Below are positions 44,641 through 54,076 of a stretch of 64,000 nucleotides of DNA, piece by piece. The notes below the pieces were generated by a model. It did not search any database and had not been told where the DNA came from. It saw nothing but the letters and a program-made list of their open reading frames with translations. Position 1 is the stretch's first letter, and every line of letters begins with the position of its first letter. A program made the translations under genes and the position numbers. Source of the stretch: CBDAUN01 sp965214875 (lineage in GTDB: Bacteria > Pseudomonadota > Gammaproteobacteria > Arenicellales > JAJDZL01); contig OZ243980.1 of the NCBI GenBank assembly GCA_965214875.1, positions 3,038,001 through 3,102,000 on the forward strand, given 5' to 3'.

Positions 44641-44984
44641 GCATCTTCGCAGAAAACCTTTGTTTCACTCCGATCAAAGCATTCGGCATCAACCGTACAC
44701 TACACTTTAGATTGCCTAGTATGTCTGCGCGAACCAGAGTGCGGCAATGTTGCAACAAAGCCATTGGCCGGAATCCCCTAACACAATCATGAGCATCGGA
44801 CCTTTCATCGAAGAAATATCTGCCACCCCCACCCACTCTTCGATAAAGCTCCGTCCACCGTCAGTCGCTACTTCGGTTGATAGCCGACCAATTCACAGCC
44901 AGGAAACGCGCAAGCAAAGCACAAAATATGATCAATATTATTTTACTATATTCATATTGTTCAATATTGTGTATAATTGAATTT

Positions 44985-46748
44985 ATGATTCTCCGAACCA
45001 TCTCTTCGCGGCTTACCAAACTTTTCACACAGTATCCGTTTGTTACGGTTACCGGCCCACGCCAATCTGGCAAAACCACTCTGTGTCGAAGTGCTTTTCC
45101 GCATCTGAAGTATATTAATCTGGAGTTGCCGGATGTGCGTGAGTTTGCACAATCCGACCCCCGCAGATTTTTGTCTCAGATTGATCGCGGCGCAATAATT
45201 GATGAAATCCAACGTGTGCCAGAACTTCTTTCGTATCTGCAGGTTTTCGCTGATGAAAAAAGACTAAACAGTTTGTTGGTCCTAACGGGCAGTGAAAATT
45301 TCGCACTATCTCATGCGATCAGCCAATCGCTTGCAGGGCGAACAGGAGTGCTCCGCCTGCTGCCTTTGTCTATCGATGAACGGCGCACCGCCGGTGCCAG
45401 CGAATCAATCGAAGATATGCTCTTTGCCGGCTTCTATCCCCGCATATACGATCAAAAGCTGGAGCCAAGGCAGGCATATTCCGATTACTTTGAAACATAC
45501 ATCCAACGAGATGTTAGGCAGGTCGGCGAAATCCGCAACTTGCAAGCCTTTGAGCGATTTGTCCGCCTATGCGCGGGCCGAATCGGCCAGCTAGCAAACT
45601 TGAACGCACTCGGAGCCGATGCCGGTGTATCACACACTACGGCACAGAATTGGCTGAGCCTTCTTGAAACCAGCTTCATTGCTTTCAGACTACCGCCTTT
45701 TCACGCCAATATCCGCAAGCGTCTTGTCAAGTCACCGAAGATCTACTTTTACGATGTTGGGCTTGCGTCCTACCTGATCGGAATTGAACGTCCAGAACAA
45801 ATCTCTACTCATCCGATGCGTGGAGCGCTATTCGAAAACATGGTTGTAGTGGAAGTGTTGAAGCATTGCTTCAACACTGGGCAACGAGAACACTTATCGT
45901 TTTTTCGAGATAGTCGAGGGTTGGAGTGCGACGTTTTGCTTGAACTTGCAAATCAAATGGTGGCGATTGAAATTAAGTCGAGTTCCACAATCACAGACAA
46001 TCACTTCAAATCGCTCAATGCGGTTGGAGATTTGATGGAGAATGTTTCGAGAAGGCTTCTCGTCTATGGGGGCACGGCTCGCCAGACCCGAGCTTCTGTC
46101 GAGGTCGTGCCCTTTAGCGACCTAAACGATTTGCTCACACGATTTGAGATTGAGGAGGAGGTGGCTAATTTTGCGCAGAGCAACATGTTTGCGCCACCAA
46201 AAAAATCTGACTTGGAAGTTCTAGAACTTGTGTTCTTCGCACATATCAGGCCAACCCTAGACAATCTTGAATCAGCACTAGAGCAACACATAAGGCCGGG
46301 GTTTCGTGACTATCGAGCTAGCTCAAAAATCATCAAACAAGGCGAACGAGTTTCAGGAAAGAATCTTCTAGATGCCGAGTCTTGGGGAGCAACGAGAGAA
46401 AAACACATCATCATTCCAGGATTCGAGCTTGATGAAGCGCATCCGCTTAAGCTAATTCGTGAGATTGAACTACGGAACTTTGTTCATAAACACAATCTAG
46501 GTTTTACAGTGTTGCTCGAATGGTTGGTTGACGCAGAGGCGGTGACGCTATCAGTCAGCATCAATGGAGGCCAATGCGAAGAGCTTTTGGAGCTACGCCA
46601 TGCATTCGCGCAACTTGACACTCGCAGCGCAAAAGTTGATCTTATATGCTCCACGGTTTTGAAAGCGATCAATTCAAAGATCAAAAGTGTACGCAATTCG
46701 CAAGCCAAGCCAGCCCCTCAGTTATCAAAAATGCGGAAATCGAATTAA
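44985..46748 (+). CDS. AAA-type ATPase with DUF4143 domain and long C-terminal extension
   Basis: A 587-residue relative of the ATPase at 19948. Walker A is GPRQSGKT at 24-31 and Walker B is IIDEIQR near 71-77; the DUF4143 segment with ECDVLLE...VAIEIKSS ends near residue 400. About 180 further residues have no counterpart in typical members (usually near 380-400 residues) and no motif I recognise. The ATG at 44985 (MILRTISSRLTKLF) is chosen; the frame is open 36 codons further through AT-rich DNA. TATAAT at 44972 ends only 7 bases before the ATG. Confidence 0.85.
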   Translation: MILRTISSRLTKLFTQYPFVTVTGPRQSGKTTLCRSAFPHLKYINLELPDVREFAQSDPRRFLSQIDRGAIIDEIQRVPELLSYLQVFADEKRLNSLLVLTGSENFALSHAISQSLAGRTGVLRLLPLSIDERRTAGASESIEDMLFAGFYPRIYDQKLEPRQAYSDYFETYIQRDVRQVGEIRNLQAFERFVRLCAGRIGQLANLNALGADAGVSHTTAQNWLSLLETSFIAFRLPPFHANIRKRLVKSPKIYFYDVGLASYLIGIERPEQISTHPMRGALFENMVVVEVLKHCFNTGQREHLSFFRDSRGLECDVLLELANQMVAIEIKSSSTITDNHFKSLNAVGDLMENVSRRLLVYGGTARQTRASVEVVPFSDLNDLLTRFEIEEEVANFAQSNMFAPPKKSDLEVLELVFFAHIRPTLDNLESALEQHIRPGFRDYRASSKIIKQGERVSGKNLLDAESWGATREKHIIIPGFELDEAHPLKLIREIELRNFVHKHNLGFTVLLEWLVDAEAVTLSVSINGGQCEELLELRHAFAQLDTRSAKVDLICSTVLKAINSKIKSVRNSQAKPAPQLSKMRKSN

Positions 46749-47212
46749 CCGCACACACCATTCGATCAGCATGGTCATCGCTAGCGAATCTTCTCTGATG
46801 GCCGCTTGAATGCCGCCCGACCGTCAAGCACTACTTTTGACAACATCTCAACCGACACTCTTTAGCGACTCGCTTATTTCTGCAAAACAATGCAAAGACA
46901 TACTCGAACAATACGTAAAATAATGTCTATAGGAAGCCGCGACTGATGGGAGGGCCAGATCAATTGTTTTCAAGCTCGCACAGCGCACTTGATACCGGGT
47001 TGAGAAATCCAGCGCACGTTCAACACTGTCTAAAAATCAACAATGCGGCGGCAGATCTACAGAGATGCATGATCTCAATATGCAGGCTTTCAATACGCCC
47101 CGCCATGCTTAAAATCAAGGTGAAAATTTAAATCAGACTGATCATGCGATCAGTCACATCTCGAGAACAATAGCCAGTATTCCAGATTCGATCGGTTGAG
47201 ATTTATCAGATT
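46749..47212. other. Intergenic region without a recognisable gene
   Basis: 464 bases between two same-strand genes. No credible frame, terminator or repeat was found; promoters for the next gene may lie near 47130-47200, which is AT-rich. Confidence 0.45.
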
Positions 47213-48925
47213 ATGCGCAGTGCTGACAACATTCGAGATTTACTGGAGCAGTTGGACCGCTGTGCTGCTCACGACTTAGAGGACCAGGATCTCGACTTCA
47301 AGCAGTGGGATCTAAAAAGCAGAGAAAATTCCGTAAAGCTAGTCGTAAAAATGGCCGTTTGCATGGCAAATGGAGGTGGGGGCACGGTTGTGTTTGGCGT
47401 TGCGGACCGGATCCTTAATCGAAGTCAAGCCGTTCTAGGAGTACCGCTCGAAATAGACTCGAATATGCTGAAAAAGGCCGTGTACGATCAAACAGACCCA
47501 AAAATCACACCGGTGTTCGAAGAACTGTTTGTGCGAGAAGGAACTGGGCGGTTGCTGTTGATGCAAATCTACCCGGGCATGCCGCCATATACCGATACTG
47601 CAGGTCGAGGCACGATCCGCATTAGCAAAGATTGCGTACCGCTAACTGGCACTTTGCGACAAAAATTAGGGACAGAAACAGGAGAAACTGACTACACGGC
47701 GCAACCCGTTGCCAAAATCGATACCGCCTTGCTATCTGCAGTCGCGCTAGAAGCACTCCGCAATCAAGCCAGTCGGGAAAGGGCTCCGGCTGATTTGCTG
47801 CAACTTTCAGATGTTGAACTACTTTCTGCTCTCGGATTAATCAGACACGAAAAACTGACCCGCGCGGCGATCATGCTGGCCGGCACCGAAGCGGCAATCA
47901 AAGAATACCTGCCGGGCCATAACTGGACATTCCTTGAGATGATTTCAGATACAGATTACGGCATACGCGAAGATAAAGTCAGCGCTCTACCTTTATCGGT
48001 GCAACGTCTTGAAGAGCTATTGGTGCCATTTAATCGGATAACAACCCGCGCAGAAGGCTTCTACCACTTTGAACATCTAACTTGGCCCGTTATAGCGGTG
48101 CGAGAAGCATTGATGAATGCGTTCTGCCATGCTGATTTGCGCATGGCGGGCCCAATAATGGTCAAGTTGCATGCCGGCCGCTTGGAGGTTAGCAACAACG
48201 GCAACTTCATCGGCGGCATCACGCCTTCAAACATTCTTCACCACCAGCCAGCTGCGCGCAATCCTGCGATAGTTGAGGCACTAACCCGTCTGCGTCTTGT
48301 CAATCGCAGCAATCTGGGCATAAGCCGCATGTTCGCCGCTTTGCTTGTCGAAGGCAAGGACCCGCCCCGCATCCGCGAAGTTGGCGGCTCTGTTTTCGTC
48401 AAACTTCCGAAAAGCGAATTAAACGCCAACTTTCGCAAGTTCGTAGCCGAAGAGAGTGATAGCGGACATGTTCTAAGTGTTGACGAACTCATAGTCCTGC
48501 AACACTTGCTTAAGAATTCAAGCATCGACAAACTGACAGCTGCGTTCAAGTGTCAAAGAAGTGAATCCGAAACGGGCGAAAATCTAAAGAAAATGGCATT
48601 GACCGGCTATATTGAAGATCGCGGCACGAAGCCAGAACCATGCTGGTCTCTGCATTCAGATGTGCAACATCGCTTGAACTGCGATGTCCCAGATAAAGCG
48701 CATCGATGCATGGACTGGATTGCAACCAAAGATCTAGTGCTAGCCGCGCTGAAAGATCGTCATCGCCACAATGAGCCAGGACTTACAAACAAAGAAATCA
48801 GGCAAATGACCCAGCTTGATCGGAATCAGACATACCGGCTCATGTTCGAGTTGAGACAGGAGCATCCCGAAATTCGACCTCCGGGACGCGGGAAATACGC
48901 ACGGTATGAATTGGACAATGCTTGA
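47213..48925 (+). CDS. AlbA_2 (Schlafen-like) and HATPase_c_4 domain protein
   Basis: A 570-residue protein. Residues about 20-160 form an AlbA_2/Schlafen-type domain (LDFKQWDLK, MAVCMANGGGGTVVFGVAD). Residues about 260-400 resemble the ATP-binding HATPase_c_4 domain (REALMNAFCHADLRMAGP, LEVSNNGNFIGGITPSN). The C-terminus has helix-turn-helix-like segments (TNKEIRQMTQLDRNQTYRLM). Proteins of this layout are annotated as putative DNA-binding transcriptional regulators or defence-related ATPases; the role is unsettled. It stands alone, on the plus strand, in the accessory zone. Confidence 0.85.
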   Translation: MRSADNIRDLLEQLDRCAAHDLEDQDLDFKQWDLKSRENSVKLVVKMAVCMANGGGGTVVFGVADRILNRSQAVLGVPLEIDSNMLKKAVYDQTDPKITPVFEELFVREGTGRLLLMQIYPGMPPYTDTAGRGTIRISKDCVPLTGTLRQKLGTETGETDYTAQPVAKIDTALLSAVALEALRNQASRERAPADLLQLSDVELLSALGLIRHEKLTRAAIMLAGTEAAIKEYLPGHNWTFLEMISDTDYGIREDKVSALPLSVQRLEELLVPFNRITTRAEGFYHFEHLTWPVIAVREALMNAFCHADLRMAGPIMVKLHAGRLEVSNNGNFIGGITPSNILHHQPAARNPAIVEALTRLRLVNRSNLGISRMFAALLVEGKDPPRIREVGGSVFVKLPKSELNANFRKFVAEESDSGHVLSVDELIVLQHLLKNSSIDKLTAAFKCQRSESETGENLKKMALTGYIEDRGTKPEPCWSLHSDVQHRLNCDVPDKAHRCMDWIATKDLVLAALKDRHRHNEPGLTNKEIRQMTQLDRNQTYRLMFELRQEHPEIRPPGRGKYARYELDNA

Positions 48926-49063
48926 TTTAATGCTGACGAGCATTAAGCTGAGCATTAAGCCGGTATAAAGCCTCAGCAGCTTGATTAGTTGCTGGAGCTG
49001 CACTTTTTCCAGGCTGCTATTCCGCCATCTCCACAATTGGAGCTCTGCGCTGCTCCCCCGCGC

Positions 49064-50156
49064 TCAACCTTTGCTTGCTCCGCCTCGCCGCTTAGTGCGG
49101 GTAATCTTGCGCATCTCTTTCGTGCGCTTTCGCAATTCGGCCGCAGTTCTCAGCGGAACAGTTTCCGCTTTCGCCTGCGAGTCTTCCCCAAGCAATTTGA
49201 CGACTTCGATTGTGACATGCGGGTCGCCTTCGGCAAGCCGATACAGCAAATTTGTTTTTTAGCATTAGAGAGTTTTGAAATCGTTGCCTGGATGAATTTC
49301 TTTGAGGACAAGTCTTCGGCAATGCCGGCTGACAGCTCGGCCGCTGCGGCGACAAGACCGGTATCGATTCGGAAAAATTCTGCAAAGGTCGAAAGCGCAC
49401 CGGTCAGCGGAGCAATGCCCGGCAGCGGTTCAAGTGCTTCATCCCTAACGTGCCCCGCATCAACAGACCAAAGCCAGGCCAAATACAGCATTCGCCAGTC
49501 TCCAGAAAGAATATCGGCTCTAAGCGGCATCATGCCGGCAAGCCAGCCCGAGCCTTCTTCCCATGCGCCTCCGTATTGTTCCTCCTCGTCATAATCGGCA
49601 ATATTCAGAATGATATAGTCGCCGGCATCCAGCATCTCCACCAGCTCGCATCCTCGAAGAAACGGAGCAATCCGCGAGCGACCCGCAAGATGCTCAGGCA
49701 GTCGCATCATCAGCCTTCTCCCCAGTTCGCCACGTAGATAGTGTCTGTCAGAAAACTCTGATTTTGCATTAAAACTATTGTTTCTATTGAAGTTTTAATG
49801 AGATATCTCTTTCGAAGATTTAGCCGCATTCAGCCCATTCGAATCGATTTCGACCGCATCTTGCGACCGCTGGACCGATTTTCGAAAATCTTCGGTTCCT
49901 CATCTGAGAAAAAATTAAATTAAAACAATAGCTTTAATGCGGTATTAGAGTTTTCTAGCAGACACTAGATATGCATGTCGAATCAGCATTTCATGAATTG
50001 TTTTTCGTCGCCGTGAAAATTGCCATAGTTGTACACGTTGACTAAGCTAGTGGGCGTGACTTCGGCACGTGAAGACACTTCTTCTATCTCCTTGAGGCCA
50101 TCACTGTCAATCGGCTTGTCGACTGCTTGAAATTCGCAATATTGGCATTCGCTCAT
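49064..50156 (-). pseudogene. Conserved hypothetical gene broken by a stop, a MITE and two frameshifts
   Basis: Read on the minus strand from ATG at 50156: MSECQYCEFQAVDKPIDSDG..., then TSLVNVYNYGNFHGDEKQFM, then a TGA, then FDMHIYVANWG across the MITE, then a one-base shift into RLMMRLPEHL, and after another one-base loss in the A6 run (T6 on the + strand, 49255-49260) NLLYRLAEGDPHVTIEVVKL, ending at 49064. The assembled wording matches a well-spread family of uncharacterised bacterial proteins with YVANWG, EGSGWL and LYRLAEG segments. Four independent lesions show it is dead. Confidence 0.85.
49741..49965. mobile_element. MITE copy 2, 225 bp, 6-bp target duplication TAGATA
   Basis: Ends GTGTCTGTCAGAAAACTC and its inverted partner GTGTCTGCTAGAAAACTC, flanked by TAGATA at 49735-49740 and 49966-49971. 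It matches the reverse complement of the copy at 21407-21634 along its length with scattered substitutions. Removing it with one TAGATA restores DMHIYVAN in the surrounding pseudogene, which proves the insertion boundaries. Confidence 0.92.
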
Positions 50157-50347
50157 GTTTTGACTGATCGATTCATTCCTGATGCTGTTAAAGGCATGAG
50201 CTGATTGCAGACATTGTATTGTGTTGGCAAGCCGAAACTTTGAATGCCGCGAATGAATGAAATCTGATTAGGATTGCAAGAAATGGCGGGTGATATAATC
50301 GATTACGCAATTCTTGGCGGCGCGTATTCATCTGCCACTTCCTCTCC

Positions 50348-51613
50348 GTGAACAAAGCACCGCAAAACTCCGCCGACTGTTTCGATCCGAAATCAGGACT
50401 AGTGCCCATTAGGGATGCCGAGCGCGTTGTCCTAGAAAATGTTGCTGTCTTCGAGCATACCGAGGTCGTTGCGTTGCCAAACGCTCTTGGCCAAGTTCTT
50501 GCTAGTCCGGTTCTGTGCGCAACGGATGTCCCGCCGCATTCCAACGCTGCGATGGATGGATTTGCGATCAACTCGGAATCCCTGACATCTTCAGGAAGTG
50601 GACGATTCAAGGTTGCTGGCACAGCGTATGCAGGCAAGCCCTGGGGGGCGCCTTGCGCTGAAAGTGAAACAATCCGCGTGATGACTGGTGCCGTCATGCC
50701 CGAGGGGACCGACACCGTTGTCATGCAAGAAGAGGTCGCCGTGTCGGACGGCGTGGCCGAAATACTTTCGGGTCAGAAACCGCTCCAGAACGTTCGCGAA
50801 GCTGGCGAGGACATGCGTAAAGGAAGTGTCGCAATCCGCTCCGGCAAGAAGCTCAGTCCTGCGGATCTCGGTGTGATTGCATCCACCGGATGCGATCGAA
50901 TTGAAGTCTACCGCCAGCCGACAGCAGCGGTGTTTTCAACCGGTGATGAATTGAAAATAGCTGGAGAGCCGCTCGGGGATGGTCAAATCTATGACAGCAA
51001 TCGCTTCTTGCTACTTGCGATGCTGCAACGGTCGGGACTGCGCACCATTGATCTGGGCATCATCAGCGATAGTCGCGAACAAACGCTCGCTTCGCTCAAG
51101 TCGGCTAGCGAATCTGCCAACATCATCATCACCTCTGGCGGCGTTTCAACCGGAAGCGCAGATTACATCGTAGATGCCGTGCGCGAATTGGGGCAATTGA
51201 ATTTGTGGAGAATCGCAGTCCGGCCAGGCCGGCCTTTTGCATTCGGACGCATTGGCGACTCGGTGGTGTTTGGATTGCCTGGGAATCCTGTTGCGGTAAT
51301 GGCCACCTACCATCTCCTCGTGCAGCCTGCGCTAAGGAAGATGCAAGGCGAGTCGATGTCAGACCCGCTGCCTGTTGTTCATGCTCGCGCCACAACCCGG
51401 TTTCGAAAAAAGCCGAACCGCACCGAACTTTATCGAGCGGTGGTCAGTCGAGATGAGGAAGGAAATCCCATTGTTTCAAGCACAGGCTATCAAGGATCCG
51501 GATTGCTCAGCAGCATGTCGCAAGCCAATTGCTTTGTTATTCTCGAAGACGATGAAGAAACAGCAATGCCGGGGGACTTGGTCAAGGTTCAATTGTTCGA
51601 CGGGATATTCTGA
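50348..51613 (+). CDS. moeA: Molybdopterin molybdenumtransferase
   Basis: Inserts molybdenum into molybdopterin to finish molybdenum cofactor. The 421-residue protein has AMDGFAI, VMTGAVMPEGTDTVVMQEE, FSTGDEL, TSGGVSTGSADYI and VFGLPGNPVAVM, all standard MoeA marks. The start appears to be a GTG at 50348. It is the only Moco gene in the window and stands isolated in the accessory zone. An IS481-like remnant begins 79 bases after its stop. Confidence 0.94.
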   Translation: MNKAPQNSADCFDPKSGLVPIRDAERVVLENVAVFEHTEVVALPNALGQVLASPVLCATDVPPHSNAAMDGFAINSESLTSSGSGRFKVAGTAYAGKPWGAPCAESETIRVMTGAVMPEGTDTVVMQEEVAVSDGVAEILSGQKPLQNVREAGEDMRKGSVAIRSGKKLSPADLGVIASTGCDRIEVYRQPTAAVFSTGDELKIAGEPLGDGQIYDSNRFLLLAMLQRSGLRTIDLGIISDSREQTLASLKSASESANIIITSGGVSTGSADYIVDAVRELGQLNLWRIAVRPGRPFAFGRIGDSVVFGLPGNPVAVMATYHLLVQPALRKMQGESMSDPLPVVHARATTRFRKKPNRTELYRAVVSRDEEGNPIVSSTGYQGSGLLSSMSQANCFVILEDDEETAMPGDLVKVQLFDGIF

Positions 51614-51691
51614 TTAAGCTGAGCAGTTTCTTAAACTAAGGAATGCGGCAGCCACATGATCAACACGGTTACTGGTCTACACAATTTACAC

Positions 51692-52371
51692 TGTCCGGGT
51701 TCAGATACATTTGAGACCACCCGCTCTTCCCCAAAGGACGTAGTCCGAAGGGGAAGAGCGGGTGTGCGAAAATTTTTGAGGCAGCATAGTGCTTAGTAAA
51801 AATCCAACAGCCGAAAGGCGGGAGAGAGCGCAATGCAAATCAAACATCCGCACTGCAGATTTTATCGTCTCGACGCGATCCGCGACGAACTTTCGCCGCA
51901 GGCCGCCGAACTCGAGCTGGTCGCGTTCCACTACGGGCGCATGAAACCCGGGCAGCAACGCAAGTTCAACCGCCACGCCCAGTGCTGGCGCTACGGCGAC
52001 CGCAGCCGAAAGCCCGGCCAGATGGTGCAGATCGATCGCACGGGAGTCGCCATCGAGGCCAGCTTCTCGGTCAAGGAATTCAAGGCTGTATGCCCGGTAT
52101 CGAAGCTTTGCTGCATGCGCGCCTATTCGCGCGCCACCGCCGCCTGCGCCTCGAAGTTCCTCGACCATCTGATCCGCCAGGTGCCGTTCCCCGTCGAGTC
52201 GGTGCAGGTCGACGGCGGCAGCGAGTCCGCGGTCGAGTTCGAGCACCTCTGCAACGCCTGCCGGCCGCATCAGGCACCCGGACAAACGGCGCCCATGCAG
52301 GCGTATAACCGGAACTTCAGCCAAAGCGCGCTTACCACCTGAAAAGTCTCACATGTATCTGAACCCGGACA
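51692..52371 (+). mobile_element. IS481-like element, internally deleted copy (680 bp)
   Basis: Near-perfect inverted ends TGTCCGGGTTCAGATACAT at the left and its complement at the right. The 5' region holds a long hairpin (CCCGCTCTTCCCC...GGGGAAGAGCGGG) followed by TTTTT, as in the full copy at 55235. Relative to that copy the transposase gene has lost about half its length in separate deletions. The flanking 5-mers (TACAC and CTCAC) are not identical, so either the target duplication has decayed or the copy was rearranged. Confidence 0.88.
51833..52342 (+). CDS. Truncated transposase still in frame, from the deleted IS481-like copy
   Basis: A 169-residue product of the deleted element. It keeps the N-terminal 26 residues, then jumps through AELELV to AFHYGRMKPG; it keeps the first two catalytic aspartates (VQIDRTGV and VQVDGGSE) but loses the block with the catalytic glutamate (ERAN) and rejoins at CNACRPHQAPGQTAPMQAY. 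All deletions preserve the reading frame. It cannot be an active transposase; whether it is expressed, or could act as a DNA-binding inhibitor, is unknown. Confidence 0.7.
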   Translation: MQIKHPHCRFYRLDAIRDELSPQAAELELVAFHYGRMKPGQQRKFNRHAQCWRYGDRSRKPGQMVQIDRTGVAIEASFSVKEFKAVCPVSKLCCMRAYSRATAACASKFLDHLIRQVPFPVESVQVDGGSESAVEFEHLCNACRPHQAPGQTAPMQAYNRNFSQSALTT

Positions 52372-52457
52372 CTCACACCTTAGATTTAACACACCATGGC
52401 ACCCTGATTGATTTTATTAAGATGCAGAAATTGCGCTTTTCGGTATTGGTATCCCGG

Positions 52458-52760
52458 CTACCGCGAGTTTGTCGGTTTTTCCGCAAACGCCTCGGGCGTG
52501 GAGTGCTGCCGCACCGCCTCCATGCATTCGAGCATCAGGGCCGTCTTGCCCGCGCCGGGCGCGCCTTGAAAGATGCAGGTGCCGCCGCTGACATGCCCAT
52601 TTCGAAGGCTGCGAACCGCGTGGCGAAACACCTCGTATTCGTCATCCCGCCCGCAGAAGAAAGCCTCGCGCCCTACCTCGGCGCGATCTGTCCGGTCTAG
52701 CCAATCTTGCTCAGGCAGAGGTTCGACAGGAACGGGCTTGGGGAACAGTTCAGCGGTCAA
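52458..52760 (-). pseudogene. N-terminal fragment of an AAA ATPase
   Basis: A 100-codon frame with FFCGRDDEYEVFRHAVRSL and a Walker A GAPGAGKT at about 66-73, as in the start of AAA_16-like ATPases. It stops soon after, with no Walker B or later domain, and the right end of the deleted IS481-like copy lies 87 bases further on. It is probably a remnant truncated by past element activity. Confidence 0.7.
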
Positions 52761-52876
52761 TGATTGCTCCTTTTTGGAATTGCTTTTGAGCCAATCTCAC
52801 TTGTTTCTTTCTAGAAGAGATTAAGTTCCGAAAACGACGAAGAATCAAGCCGACCGAACAGCCGGCTTGACTGGTA

Positions 52877-53431
52877 TTAGGGTGAGTGCTTATCTATGTC
52901 AGACTGCGAAGTTCCGCTAATAGACAGTATCGCATCTCTCAGTTGTATTCCAACCACGCCAGTGATTCTATCGATTTCCATGCCATTTTCGAATGCGACC
53001 GTATGTATCAACTCATATTGATTAGGATTGCTCTCCTTCAAGTCATTTAAAAGCTGCTCTTTACAATATTTGAAGCAATATTCTTGAACTTGATAGGCAT
53101 TCAGGTTTTCGGTTTCAGGAAGTAATTTATTTGCATATTTATTTGCAATTTCAGCTGCTCCAATCCGTTCGGAAATCTCAGTGCCAAAATCTGTCAAAGC
53201 CAAAGGGCTTACTCTCTTGACCAGCTGATCTCCGACAACTCCAAACAGCATGTCATGAATTTTGTCGTATTTCTTTTCTAATTTATCTAAATTCTCTTTA
53301 ATATGTTCGATGCTTTTTTCAATTTTGGTTTTCCAAACAGGAACTTTCCAAAACAAAAACGACAGCACGATTATGGTAATCCATGGTGCAATCTTCTCAA
53401 TTATTCCCTGTAAAGAAGAGATATCGTGCAT
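52877..53431 (-). CDS. Hypothetical membrane-anchored coiled-coil protein
   Basis: A 184-residue protein. One transmembrane helix (about 14-30, PWITIIVLSFLFWKVP) is followed by a Lys/Glu coiled coil (KIEKSIEHIKENLDKLEKKY) and a soluble C-terminal half. AT-rich compared with neighbours, which suggests acquisition. I do not recognise the family. Confidence 0.6.
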   Translation of the reverse strand: MHDISSLQGIIEKIAPWITIIVLSFLFWKVPVWKTKIEKSIEHIKENLDKLEKKYDKIHDMLFGVVGDQLVKRVSPLALTDFGTEISERIGAAEIANKYANKLLPETENLNAYQVQEYCFKYCKEQLLNDLKESNPNQYELIHTVAFENGMEIDRITGVVGIQLRDAILSISGTSQSDIDKHSP

Positions 53432-53748
53432 TTTAGGGATCTCTTGTGACAGTTAAAAACGGGTTGCGGATCATATGTGGCGCGAAATCACGATCACCTT
53501 AAATCTCGCTTTACTTCAACTGCCGAGAAGAGGCGATTCGGCCGCATCATCAAACGACCTTCAAACCTTCTTCAAGCTCAGCCTTGCTAGGTTCTAATGC
53601 TGATCGATTGCTTCATAGATAGCCAATACATGGCTTGCGGCTTTGCAGTTCTTAAGCAATTGCCGGTTATTTTTTGCTCTTGGCATTTTGTTTGCCAAAA
53701 GTGAACTTTGTCATAGATTCTTAATATAACATGATGGAATTAAAAGAG

Positions 53749-53914
53749 GAGATTGTTTCAACTGAAGATCAGCCGCTGATTTGAAGATGCGAAAATAAAC
53801 AGGCTTGAGTGACTGGCGAAGCGGCAAAACCGATTTGGGCGATGAATCTCCCGCGCCTGTTTTCTATAGCCGGTTTGGCCCGATGTTTCGGCAATTAGTT
53901 CGTGTTCGCCGCAC
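53749..53914. repeat. Dispersed repeat R2, copy A
   Basis: About 165 bases beginning GAGATTGTTTCAACTGAAGA are repeated with substitutions at 60816-60983. Neither strand carries a gene I recognise. The 53432-54215 gap otherwise contains R1 copy B and a solo IS end. Confidence 0.75.
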
Positions 53915-53931
53915 ACCACCCCGCCTTGTCT

Positions 53932-54004
53932 CCCAAAATCCGCGTTAGAGATTTTTTCGGGCGGATTTTTCGCTGAAATACGCGGCGCGGGGAGATTTCG
54001 GCGC
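53932..54004. repeat. Dispersed repeat R1, copy B
   Basis: Matches 23157-23229, starting CCCAAAATCCGCGTTAGAG. It directly follows R2 copy A and directly precedes a solo IS481-like end, so R1 may be part of a larger decayed element. Confidence 0.65.
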
Positions 54005-54076
54005 ACCCGCCCTTTCCCATCGGACTGCGTCCTTCGGGAAGGGGCAGGCGGTCCCGCATGCATCTGAACCCGGACA
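54005..54076. mobile_element. Solo end of an IS481-like element
   Basis: About 70 bases hold the element's 5' hairpin remnant (CCCGCCCTTTCCC...GGGAAGGGGCAGGCGG) and the inverted repeat ending ATCTGAACCCGGACA. The transposase is absent. The orientation is that of an element lying on the minus strand. Confidence 0.7.

Noticed and set aside
44549..44836. A 95-codon minus-strand frame upstream of the IS256 fragment
   Set aside because: It mixes IS256 sequence in a wrong frame with unrecognised DNA; no family support.
44930..44985. AT-rich run before the second DUF4143 gene as a replication origin or promoter
   Set aside because: No DnaA-box cluster is present; TATAAT at 44972 has no -35 partner and would give an almost leaderless transcript.
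44985..48925. The DUF4143 ATPase and AlbA_2/HATPase genes as a two-gene defence operon
   Set aside because: They share a strand but are separated by 464 bases with no sign of coupling.
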